Positions 7,984 through 15,314 of a DNA stretch of 42,208 bases are shown here, in pieces. The stretch spans positions 1-42,208 of the forward strand of contig CADEED010000023.1 of assembly GCA_902826225.1 (NCBI GenBank). The letters are read 5' to 3'. A program made the position numbers and the translations under genes. This DNA comes from an uncultured Pseudomonadota bacterium (GTDB lineage Bacteria; Pseudomonadota; Gammaproteobacteria; Steroidobacterales; Steroidobacteraceae). The first letter of the stretch is position 1, and the number at the start of each line of letters is the position of its first letter. Below the pieces are notes generated by a model. The model made no database searches. It worked only from the letters and a program-made list of their open reading frames with translations, and was not told the DNA's origin.

Positions 7984-8544
7984 ATGCCCAAACAGATCGG
8001 TTACCTCGTCGGCAGCCTGCGCAAGGACTCCATCAACCGGAAGCTGGCGGCCGCGCTCATCAAGCTCGCCCCGCCCGACTTCAACTTCCGCGAGCTGCGC
8101 ATCGGCGACCTGCCGCTCTACAACCAGGATGACGACCGCGCCCAGGCGCCCGAAGTGCAGCGGCTCAAGAGCGAGGTCCGCGCCTGCGACGCGGTGATGA
8201 TCGTGACCCCCGAGTACAACCGCTCGATCCCGGGCGTGCTCAAGAACGCGCTCGATCATGCGTCCCGGCCCTATGGCCAGAACGCCTGGGCCGGAAAGCC
8301 GGTGGGTATCGTCGGCAGCTCCATCGGCGCGATCGGCACCGCGGTCGCGCAGTCGCACCTTCGCTCGGTGGTCGCGTTCCTCGACATGCCGCAGATCGCC
8401 ACCCAGCCCGAAGTCTACCTGCAGATCAAGGATGGCTTCTTCGACGATGCGGGCAACATCGCGAATGCCGAGACCCGCAAGTTCCTGCACGGCTGGATGG
8501 ACAAGTACGTGTCCTGGGTGAAGCGGATCACCGAGACCCGCTGA
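7984..8544 (+). CDS. NADPH-dependent FMN reductase (ChrR/quinone reductase type)
   Basis: 186 residues, the normal length for ChrR-like flavodoxin-fold reductases. Motifs: YLVGSLRKDSINRKLA (FMN phosphate loop), the LPLYNQDDD segment, VTPEYNRSIPGVLKNALDHASRP (flavin-contacting, highly typical) and GKPVGIVGSSIGAIG. It should reduce quinones, chromate or other electrophiles with NAD(P)H in the cytosol. An upstream in-frame TTG at 7960 would add eight residues, but homologues start near MPKQIGYLVGS, so ATG 7984 is preferred although its purine-rich leader (GGGAA) is very close. A hairpin follows the stop and a LuxR-type gene comes next in the same direction. Confidence 0.92.
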   Translation: MPKQIGYLVGSLRKDSINRKLAAALIKLAPPDFNFRELRIGDLPLYNQDDDRAQAPEVQRLKSEVRACDAVMIVTPEYNRSIPGVLKNALDHASRPYGQNAWAGKPVGIVGSSIGAIGTAVAQSHLRSVVAFLDMPQIATQPEVYLQIKDGFFDDAGNIANAETRKFLHGWMDKYVSWVKRITETR

Positions 8545-8547
8545 CTT

Positions 8548-8567
8548 ATTGGCCCCAAAGGGCCAAT
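8548..8567 (+). terminator. Short perfect inverted repeat after the FMN reductase
   Basis: ATTGGCCC and GGGCCAAT form an 8-bp perfect stem with a 4-nt loop, 3 bp after the reductase stop. Only a weak T run (TTTGG) follows, so it may be a weak intrinsic terminator or instead a dyad bound by a regulator of the next gene. Confidence 0.4.
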
Positions 8568-8609
8568 TTGGCGCTGTGCCGCCGTACGCCGGCGTGACAC
8601 AAATAGCCG

Positions 8610-9008
8610 ATGCCTGCCCATGGCACCCCGGCGCAACTGCTCGGCGAACTGCGCCGCCTCGCGCGCCTGCGCCGGACGGTGCCCGTGGCGGAAATCGCGC
8701 ACCTGCTCTCGGGTTTGTTAGGCGCCTGCACCGCGCTCGAGCTGGGCGAACGGCCGCATGGCATCGCGGTTCGCCTCACCGGCGCGGGCCCGGTCGCGCT
8801 GTCGTGCTTCGTGCACCGCGTGCCGGCCGCGACGCTCACGGCGGCCGAACTCGCCGTGGCGCAGGAACTGTGCGCGGGGCGGACGCGCGCGCAGATCGCG
8901 AGCCTGCGCGGCGTCTCGCCCGACACGGTGAAATCCCAGATCCGCCAGATCTTCCGCAAGCTCGACGTGGAATCGCGGATCGACCTAGTGCGTCTGATCG
9001 GCCCGTAG
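8610..9008 (+). CDS. Small LuxR-type (GerE) transcriptional regulator
   Basis: 132 residues. The C-terminal 60 residues are a LuxR-type helix-turn-helix: LTAAELAVAQELCAGRTRAQIASLRGVSPDTVKSQI... with KLDVESRIDLV, containing all the usual consensus positions. The N-terminal 70 residues are Arg/Leu-rich and do not resemble a receiver, PAS or autoinducer-binding domain, so the signal is unknown. It lies 65 bp after the FMN reductase and converges on the exported calcium-binding-like gene, 8 bp away. It could regulate either neighbour. Confidence 0.85.
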   Translation: MPAHGTPAQLLGELRRLARLRRTVPVAEIAHLLSGLLGACTALELGERPHGIAVRLTGAGPVALSCFVHRVPAATLTAAELAVAQELCAGRTRAQIASLRGVSPDTVKSQIRQIFRKLDVESRIDLVRLIGP

Positions 9009-9016
9009 TACGCCGC

Positions 9017-9640
9017 TCAGGAAAGCACGAGGAAGTAGACGTCGACCATGAGCGATCTGCCCGGGCGTACCCGGTCCGTCGCCCATGCCCAGTACGGGAT
9101 GAGGTTGCCGGCGGCGTCCCGGTGCCGGCGCACCTTGGGAATCGTCTCGAGCGCGGCGAGCCCGTAGCTCGCGAGCGTGCGCATTTCGTCGGCCGTGCAG
9201 ATGCCGTCGGCGTTGAGATCGACCCAGACGCGCAGCTGCGGCCAGACGGCATCGGCGGCGGTGATCATGCCATCGTCGTTGCCGCCGAGCGGCCGGGAGT
9301 CGTATTGCGCGAGGCCGACGAAGCCGTTGGGCGCAGCGCGACCCTCGAAAGCCATCGGGGTACCGACGCCGAACAACTCGCCGCCGTTGTCGACGAGGCC
9401 GTTGCCGCTGCGATCGAGCGCGAGGAACCCCTCGTCGCCGCCCGGCCGGACCCATTGCACGTGATCGCGCACGCCGTCCGCGTTCACGTCGAAATAGACG
9501 CCGGTGCCGGCCGGCCCGAGTCGGATGCCGTTCTTGCCGAGATCGATGACGATGGGGCTGCAATACACCGCCCAGGCGTCGGTCGTGTGGAATGTCGCGA
9601 CCAGAAAGCCTGCCGCGAGCAGATGCCGAAAGTTCTTCAT
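9017..9640 (-). CDS. Exported protein with EF-hand-like calcium-binding repeats
   Basis: 207 residues. A signal peptide (AAGFLVATFHTTDAWA) is followed by PIVIDLGKNGIRL and then Asp/Asn-rich loops DVNADGVRD, DRSGNGLVDNGGELFG and DLNADGICTADE. This pattern, a 'VxDLdgnGi...YFDxnaDGxxD...LDRsgNGxIDnGxELFG' module, is known from RTX and other large secreted proteins and from small secreted EF-hand-like proteins, where the loops bind calcium. The Shine-Dalgarno AGGAAGG lies 5-6 bp before the ATG. It is the last gene of a minus-strand run of three exported proteins. It might act as a calcium-dependent extracellular factor; the substrate is unknown. Confidence 0.85.
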   Translation of the reverse strand: MKNFRHLLAAGFLVATFHTTDAWAVYCSPIVIDLGKNGIRLGPAGTGVYFDVNADGVRDHVQWVRPGGDEGFLALDRSGNGLVDNGGELFGVGTPMAFEGRAAPNGFVGLAQYDSRPLGGNDDGMITAADAVWPQLRVWVDLNADGICTADEMRTLASYGLAALETIPKVRRHRDAAGNLIPYWAWATDRVRPGRSLMVDVYFLVLS

Positions 9641-9676
9641 GACTACCTTCCTTGGTGTCGTTCTTTGGAGGATCGA

Positions 9677-10210
9677 TCAGTCGCGAATGCAGCCGCGCGA
9701 AGTTCCATCCGAGCGCAGCATGCGGAACTCGATGGTGCTGCCGTCCGCCCGCTCGCCGCCGCCGATGGTGACGCCGCCGCCGCCGGCGCCGATCGAGAAC
9801 GTGGCCTCGGAGGCGCGCGCGGTCCAGGTGTAGGTGCAGGTGAGCTCGACGCCGAACTCCACCGAGGAGAATCCCGGGATCGTGCGCAGCGCGGGCACTG
9901 TCTCGGGCACGGTGACGGCGAGGATGCGCGGCCCCGTGAGTCCTTCGGAGGACAACGAGCGCTGTCCGGTGATCGGCAGCGTCCGCGGGTCGTTGCACGC
10001 GGTGGCGAACGATCCACTGGCGCTCAGCCGGTTCATGTTCGTCCGCGCCGAGACCGTGTGGCCGAGATAGACACCACCGCCGGTGTTGGCCTGCGCGATC
10101 GAGGTGGGAAATACCGACATCTCGAGTGCGGCGGCCGGCGTCGATGCGCCGAGCAACGATGCGATGCCGAGGGCGCCGAAGAACGGCGGCCGGGTGCGGA
10201 GACTCGTCAT
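9677..10210 (-). CDS. Exported protein of unknown family
   Basis: 177 residues with a signal peptide (FFGALGIASLLGASTPAAA). The mature part is predicted beta-rich with many Thr/Ser/Gly (VFPTSIAQANTGGGVYLGHT, AGGGGVTIGGGERADG) and four cysteines (ATACND, LTCTYTW, SRGCIRD region), which could form disulfides outside the cytoplasm. The start ATG overlaps the stop of the upstream gene (ATGA) and is preceded by AAGGAA, so the two genes are translationally coupled. I do not recognise a family. Confidence 0.75.
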   Translation of the reverse strand: MTSLRTRPPFFGALGIASLLGASTPAAALEMSVFPTSIAQANTGGGVYLGHTVSARTNMNRLSASGSFATACNDPRTLPITGQRSLSSEGLTGPRILAVTVPETVPALRTIPGFSSVEFGVELTCTYTWTARASEATFSIGAGGGGVTIGGGERADGSTIEFRMLRSDGTSRGCIRD

Positions 10211-11064
10211 GGTGTGATTCCTTTGGCCTCGTCCGTGGCCAGTTTTTCGAAGTTGGGCAGTCGCACGGTCGCGAGCACGTCCGCGATGCCGGCCTGCCGA
10301 TCGCCCGGCGCCCACACGCCGAACCCCGGGGTTTCCAGGTAGTAGGAGATGAGGATGCGTGTCCGCTGCGCATCGAGCGCGGAGAACAACTGCTGCGCCC
10401 AGCCACGCAGGGCCTCGTCGTGAGACCGGGTGCGTTGGTACAGATAGGAGAGAACGAGTTCGTCCGTCACCGGAATCCTGAGCCGGTCGTACTTCTTGAC
10501 GAGCCGGCTGAAGGTCAACGAGACGGGCAGCGCCTGCATTCGCGCCGCGGCTGACGCGTCGTGCGATTCCACGAAGTTGCGCAGCGTGGAGACGTCCTCG
10601 GTGCGGAATCCGCGCGCGATGAGCTGCGATCCCAGGTGATCCCAGTCCGCCTGCGGCAGGGTGTCGGCGAGCCAGCGGTCGAGCCGCATCCACTGCGGCG
10701 CCTGCGCGAAGTCCAGCCGGTATGCGCCGCCTTGCATCGACACCAGCCCGATGGCGGACAGATCGCCCAGCGCTTCGCGCCCATCGATGGCCTGCTGGAT
10801 GCGCCACGCGAGATCGAAACGTTCGCGGAAGGCGGCCGCGTTCGTGACGGCAGCGTCCGGGGATTCGGCCTGCAATGCGACGAAGCGCGCGGCGAACGAC
10901 TGGGCCTGACCGCGCAGCTCGGCGACGCTCTCGATGCGCGGCGCGGCGAGCCTGGCGTCGAATTCCGCGGCGCCCGCCAGGGACGCGGACAGCCACAGCA
11001 GCGCCAGCGCGGCGCCGTGCCCTCGCCAGCGGCGGTGATGATCGTATTTGCTAGGACTCTGCAT
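10207..11064 (-). CDS. Exported helical protein of unknown family
   Basis: 285 residues. The start at 11064 is chosen because a strong Shine-Dalgarno (AAGGAGT at 11071-11077) precedes that ATG, although the frame is open further upstream. A basic tip and hydrophobic segment (GAALALLWLSASLAGAA) form a signal peptide. The rest is mainly alpha-helical (LAWRIQQAIDGREALGDLSAIGLVSMQ, LYQRTRSHDEALRGWAQQLFSALDAQ), without cysteines. It is the first gene of the three-gene exported-protein operon. No family recognised. Confidence 0.75.
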   Translation of the reverse strand: MQSPSKYDHHRRWRGHGAALALLWLSASLAGAAEFDARLAAPRIESVAELRGQAQSFAARFVALQAESPDAAVTNAAAFRERFDLAWRIQQAIDGREALGDLSAIGLVSMQGGAYRLDFAQAPQWMRLDRWLADTLPQADWDHLGSQLIARGFRTEDVSTLRNFVESHDASAAARMQALPVSLTFSRLVKKYDRLRIPVTDELVLSYLYQRTRSHDEALRGWAQQLFSALDAQRTRILISYYLETPGFGVWAPGDRQAGIADVLATVRLPNFEKLATDEAKGITP

Positions 11065-11070
11065 GTGTTC

Positions 11071-11077
11071 ACTCCTT
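11071..11077 (-). promoter_or_regulatory. Strong ribosome-binding site deciding the start of the exported helical protein
   Basis: AAGGAGT on the minus strand lies 6 bp before the ATG at 11064. It rules against the longer open frame that begins near 11130. Confidence 0.8.
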
Positions 11078-11163
11078 GGCGATGCCTGAGAACGAATGCA
11101 GCTTACGCAGCCGCCATCCGCTCGCATCACCCAACCGGGTTACAAGCCGACTTTGCGGTGCGA

Positions 11164-11931
11164 ATGCGTGAAAAGATTCTTGATAAGCTCCGGCGCGTGA
11201 GTTCGACGCCCAACATTCCGCCCGCGAAAGTCGCGCTGGTCGCCGGCGCGACCGGGCTCGTCGGCGGCCTGCTGCTGAAGACGCTGCTCGATGCGCCCGA
11301 CTACGCGCGGGTATACGCGCTCACGCGCCGCCCTTTCGGCCGCGAACATCCGAAGCTCGCGAACCGCATCGTCGTGTTCGCGCGGCTCGCCGAGCAGATC
11401 AAGGGTCTGACCGCGCAGGACGCCTACTGCTGCCTCGGCACCACGATCGCCGACGCGGGCTCGCAGGAGGCGTTCCGCGCGGCGGACGTCGACGCGGTGC
11501 TGCATTTCGCGAAGGCCGCGCGCGCCGCGGGCGTGGCGCGTTTCATCGTCGTATCGTCGGTCGGCGCGGACTCCGGTTCGAAGAAGTTCTACCTGCGCAC
11601 GAAAGGCGAGATGGAAGAGGCCGTGTCGGACGTGGGCTTCTCCTCGGTCGACATCCTGCAGCCGAGCCTGTTGTTGGGACCGCGTCCCTCGTTGCGGCCA
11701 CTCGAGATCACGGGCCGGATTTTCGCGCCGCTCATCAATCCACTGCTCACGGGCAAGCGCGAGCCTTATCGCGCGGTGCCGGCGGAGACCGTCGCCCGTG
11801 CGATGCTGGGCGCGGCGCGGGCGGCGCGGCGCGGCCTCAACCGCTACACGTTCAGCAGCATCCGGCAGCTCGCCGAAGTGCGTGCGCCGCAGCCAAACCC
11901 GGTACAGGCGCCCAAAAAGACCTCTGGCTGA
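11164..11931 (+). CDS. NAD(P)-binding Rossmann protein, HTATIP2/atypical SDR-like
   Basis: 255 residues from ATG 11164; a GTG at 11197 would give 244 residues and a start closer to homologues. The N-terminal dinucleotide motif is GATGLVGG. Then YALTRRPF, the CCLGTTIADAGSQEAFRAADVDAVL segment and FIVVSSVGADSGSKKFYLRTKGEMEEAV follow, which is the signature of HTATIP2-like (CC3/TIP30) and related NAD(P)H-binding oxidoreductase-like proteins. Tyr and Lys of the SDR pair appear as YLRTKGE. The role in bacteria is not established. It diverges from the exported-protein operon and stands alone. Confidence 0.85.
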   Translation: MREKILDKLRRVSSTPNIPPAKVALVAGATGLVGGLLLKTLLDAPDYARVYALTRRPFGREHPKLANRIVVFARLAEQIKGLTAQDAYCCLGTTIADAGSQEAFRAADVDAVLHFAKAARAAGVARFIVVSSVGADSGSKKFYLRTKGEMEEAVSDVGFSSVDILQPSLLLGPRPSLRPLEITGRIFAPLINPLLTGKREPYRAVPAETVARAMLGAARAARRGLNRYTFSSIRQLAEVRAPQPNPVQAPKKTSG

Positions 11932-12050
11932 GTCGGGCCGCACGCCAATCGTGACGCGGCGCGCATTTGCCCCGCGCCTCATTCCGTAAAGTCAGTGAGA
12001 CACCCCCGGGGAGCGACGTCCGCGTTGCGGGGGCGCAACCTCACTGGAAA

Positions 12051-14591
12051 ATGATGAGCGGCAACTCGTACAGCTCTGTCCTGCGCAGCGGGCTCACGCG
12101 CCGCCTTTGGTTCATCATTTCCATCGCGATGCTGATCCCGGTCTGCCTGTCCGTGCTCTCGCGCTGGATGGAGGCCGAGGAGCGTCGCACTTCCCGGCAG
12201 AACCAGGAACTCGCGGCGCTGTCGCGGGACAAGGCCTCGATGTTCCTCGTGAACGGCCGGCTCGCGCCGCCGGACTTCACGCGCGGCATCGAGGGCCGTT
12301 ATCTCGTGGTGCTCGATGCGAGCGGCGTCGCGCGCTTCACGAGCGCGCCGGTTTCCGATGAACTCGTGCAGCTCTTCGCGCGGCGCGCCCTGCACGCGAT
12401 CGACGCGCCGGGCGGCACGTCGATCCTCGCGTGGTACGCGTCTGGCCGCGAGTGGCGCGGTGCGATGTCGTACGTGCCGGCGGAATCCGGCCACGGCAGG
12501 ACGGGCGACACGGTCGTGATCTTCGCGCCGGAGGCCACGTTCGGTTCGACGCTCGCCGAGCTGCTGCCGATGTCTCTCGGACTCATCGCGCTCACCCTCG
12601 TCATGGCGTTCGCGGCGGCGGCGCTCATCAGCGAACGCTACCTGCCGTCGCTGCACGCATTGCATCGCGCGCTCGCGCGGCTGCGCGAGCGGCGATTCGA
12701 GACGTTGCCGCGACTCGGCATCGACGAGCTCGCCTCGCTCGAGCGCGAGTTCAATCTCACCTCGCTGTCCCTGCAGCGCGACTGGCGTGCATTCGAGGTG
12801 CTCGGCGAGGTCGATCGCTCGCTGCTCGCGGCCAGCGAGATCGACCGGGCGCTCGACGTCGTGCTGCCGAAGTTCCGCGAGCTCACCCGCGCCCAATGCG
12901 TCGGCGTGATCCTGCTCGACCCGACCGCGCATGCGCACGGCCGGCTGTTCATGGCGGCCCTGGGCGCGGACGACCTGCCGGTGCAGCGCGTGACGTTCGA
13001 TCCCGCGATGATCGCCACGGTGCGCGAAACGCCCGACGGCCTCACCATCGCGCGCGTAGAGGAATCGCGCCACGCGTTCCTCACGTCGATGCGCGACGTC
13101 GGCGCCGAATTCTTCTGGCTGTGGCCCGTCATCGACGACGACCGGCTGTCCGCGCTGCTCATCGTCGGCTATCACGGCGAGCCTTCGCGCGATGCCGCGG
13201 TCGCCGACTACGGCGCCGCGTTCGCGGAGCGGCTGCGTGCGGTGCTGTCGAACTCGGCGCGCGACGAGCGGCTCTATCGCCAGGCGCATTACGATCCGCT
13301 GACGCAGCTTCCGAACCGCGCGCTGTTCCGCGACCGCCTCGCGCAGGAGCTGGCTGCCGCGGCCACCGGCCTCACGCGCGGCGCGCTCATGTACGTCGAC
13401 CTCGACCACTTCAAGCGCGTCAACGATACGCTGGGTCATGCCGCCGGCGACCAGCTCCTGTCGATCGTCGCGCACCGGCTCAAGGCGTGCACGAAGGAGG
13501 GCGACACCGTTGCGCGCCTCGGCGGCGACGAGTTCACGATCCTGCTGCGCAACGTGGGCGACGTCGAGACGGTGCGGCAGATCGCCGATCGCGTGATCCG
13601 CTCGCTGGCGCTGCCCGCGAACCTGGGCGGACGCGACTACGCGATGCGCGCGAGCGTCGGCGTCACGCTGTTCCCCGACGACGGCACCGACCTCGAGGAC
13701 ATCATCCGCCAGGCCGACCTCGCGATGTACCGCGCGAAGGCGCAGGGCCGCGGCCGCGCGATCTTCTTCGAACGCGAGATGGCGCAGCGGCGCGCGAGCT
13801 TCACCGATTCGGGCCTGCACCGCGCGTTGCGCCGGCGCGAGCTCTCGCTCTTCTACCAGCCGCAGTTCTCACTGGCGGACGGGCGCCTGTGCGGCGTCGA
13901 AGCGCTGCTGCGCTGGCAGACGCGTTTCGAGGGCATCAAACTACCCGGCGAGTTCATCCCCGCCGCGGAGCATTCCGGGCTCATCACCGACATCGGCGGA
14001 TTCGTGCTCGACACCGCCTGCGCGCAATTCGCCGAGTGGGGACGCGCCGGCATCGCGCCGCGCATGTTTTCGGTCAACGTGTCCGTGCAGCAGCTCAAGG
14101 ACCAGGGCTTCGTGCGCCTCGTGCAGAACGCGCTCGATCAGCACCGCATCGCCCCCGCGGCGCTCGAGCTCGAGCTCGTGGAGTCCGTGCTCGCCGACGG
14201 CGAGGTGGAAGAGCCGCTGCGCGCTCTCGCCGCGCTCGGCGTGAAACTCGCGCTGGACGATTTCGGCACGGGTTATTCGTCCCTGAACTATCTGCGCCGC
14301 TATCCCGTGCACACCGTGAAACTGGACCGCTCCTTCCTCGACGAAGTGCCGATGAACGATTCCGCGGGTGCGCTGGTCGAATCCGTCATCACCATGGCGC
14401 ATACGCTCGGAAAACGCGTGACGGCCGAGGGCGTGGAATCCGGCGCCCAGCTCGATTTCCTGCGCTCTCGCGGCTGCGAGGCGGCGCAGGGCTTCTTCCT
14501 CGCACGCCCGATGTCGGCGGCGGCCATGACCGAGATCCTCGAATCGCGCCGGCCCGGCTCGGAGATCGGCGATGAACGCGCCGCGGGATAG
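12051..14591 (+). CDS. Membrane-bound GGDEF/EAL cyclic-di-GMP protein
   Basis: 846 residues. Two membrane helices (about 19-37 and 170-195) flank a periplasmic sensor domain. A HAMP-like linker and a GAF-like region (about 240-420) follow, then a GGDEF domain (GGDEF at 491-495, intact) and an EAL domain (EAL at 617-619). EAL catalytic residues appear intact: EALLRW, ELVES, DDFGTGYSSL, VKLDRSF and AEGVES. The RxxD inhibitory site of the cyclase is KEGD here, so product inhibition is probably weak. It could make or break cyclic-di-GMP, with the periplasmic signal choosing. Start ATG 12051 was chosen over an upstream TTG because ATG-ATG with a purine leader precedes the first membrane segment. 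Confidence 0.93.
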   Translation: MMSGNSYSSVLRSGLTRRLWFIISIAMLIPVCLSVLSRWMEAEERRTSRQNQELAALSRDKASMFLVNGRLAPPDFTRGIEGRYLVVLDASGVARFTSAPVSDELVQLFARRALHAIDAPGGTSILAWYASGREWRGAMSYVPAESGHGRTGDTVVIFAPEATFGSTLAELLPMSLGLIALTLVMAFAAAALISERYLPSLHALHRALARLRERRFETLPRLGIDELASLEREFNLTSLSLQRDWRAFEVLGEVDRSLLAASEIDRALDVVLPKFRELTRAQCVGVILLDPTAHAHGRLFMAALGADDLPVQRVTFDPAMIATVRETPDGLTIARVEESRHAFLTSMRDVGAEFFWLWPVIDDDRLSALLIVGYHGEPSRDAAVADYGAAFAERLRAVLSNSARDERLYRQAHYDPLTQLPNRALFRDRLAQELAAAATGLTRGALMYVDLDHFKRVNDTLGHAAGDQLLSIVAHRLKACTKEGDTVARLGGDEFTILLRNVGDVETVRQIADRVIRSLALPANLGGRDYAMRASVGVTLFPDDGTDLEDIIRQADLAMYRAKAQGRGRAIFFEREMAQRRASFTDSGLHRALRRRELSLFYQPQFSLADGRLCGVEALLRWQTRFEGIKLPGEFIPAAEHSGLITDIGGFVLDTACAQFAEWGRAGIAPRMFSVNVSVQQLKDQGFVRLVQNALDQHRIAPAALELELVESVLADGEVEEPLRALAALGVKLALDDFGTGYSSLNYLRRYPVHTVKLDRSFLDEVPMNDSAGALVESVITMAHTLGKRVTAEGVESGAQLDFLRSRGCEAAQGFFLARPMSAAAMTEILESRRPGSEIGDERAAG

Positions 14592-15123
14592 CTTTCTGGC
14601 CGTCGTCGCGGTGCTGCTGTCCGCCTGCGCCTCCACCCCCGACCCGCGACCCCTCCCGGCCCCCGTCGTCGACACCGCCCTCGAATCGCTGCCCGCGACG
14701 CCCACCTGGGACGGCAGCGGCGGCGCTTCGAATGCCCGCAACCGTGGCGAGGTGCTCGCAGAATTCGCCTTGCGTCTGCGCGGCACCCCGTACCGTTATG
14801 GCGGCGCGACCCTGGATGGATTCGACTGCAGCGGACTCGTGTTCTATTCGCACCGTCAGCTCGGACTCGTGGTGCCGCGCACGTCGAGCGACCAGTCGGC
14901 GGATGCGACGCAGGTCAAGCAGGGCAAGCTGCGCCGCGGCGATCTCGTCTTCTTCAAGATCGGCAGCCGCCGCGTGAATCACGTCGGAATCTACGTCGGC
15001 GAGCGCCGCTTCGTGCACGCGCCGGGCGCGGGAAAGCCGGTGACGATCAATTCGCTCGACGACGATTTCTACGCGCCGCGTTTCTCGTCCGCCGGGCGCT
15101 TCTGGAACCGGCTGCCCGACTGA
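14572..15123 (+). CDS. NlpC/P60 family lipoprotein (peptidoglycan endopeptidase)
   Basis: 183 residues. A type II signal peptide ends in the lipobox LLSAC (Cys19). A Pro-rich linker leads to the NlpC/P60 domain (about 60-180) with the catalytic triad visible: Cys86 in FDCSGLV, His137 in NHVGIYVG and His149 in FVHAPG. The domain also has the usual GTPYRYGG start. It should cut the stem peptide between D-Glu/iso-Glu and meso-DAP in the periplasm, like Spr/MepS. The ATG lies 20 bp inside the end of the GGDEF/EAL gene, suggesting coupling, so a second messenger protein and a wall hydrolase may be co-expressed. Confidence 0.93.
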   Translation: MNAPRDSFLAVVAVLLSACASTPDPRPLPAPVVDTALESLPATPTWDGSGGASNARNRGEVLAEFALRLRGTPYRYGGATLDGFDCSGLVFYSHRQLGLVVPRTSSDQSADATQVKQGKLRRGDLVFFKIGSRRVNHVGIYVGERRFVHAPGAGKPVTINSLDDDFYAPRFSSAGRFWNRLPD

Positions 15124-15209
15124 CGAGACGTAACACGGTTATGTCGCATTCGCGTTAAGGGAAGGCATATTTCGGTCTGTGAACTGCGACAGCGTGCTCA
15201 GTTCGTCCG

Positions 15210-15238
15210 TTGACCGTATATGCACCGGTTCGCACACT
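15210..15238 (+). promoter_or_regulatory. Possible sigma-70-like promoter for the SPOR-like gene
   Basis: TTGACC at 15210-15215 and CACACT at 15233-15238 are 17 bp apart, upstream of ATG 15315. The -35 is good; the -10 is weak. This is the only reasonable pair in the 190-bp gap after the NlpC/P60 gene. Confidence 0.3.
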
Positions 15239-15314
15239 CCAAAGTGAGTGACAGAGAGTCCGCTTCCGGGAAGGGAGGCAGACTCAGGGAATTTTCCGGG
15301 GAAGAGCGAAGGTC

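Noticed and set aside
8549..10342. Long plus-strand open frame antisense to the exported-protein operon
   Set aside because: Its translation is Arg/Ala/Gly-rich with no domain, as expected for shadow frames in high-GC DNA; the opposite strand has signal peptides and good ribosome-binding sites.
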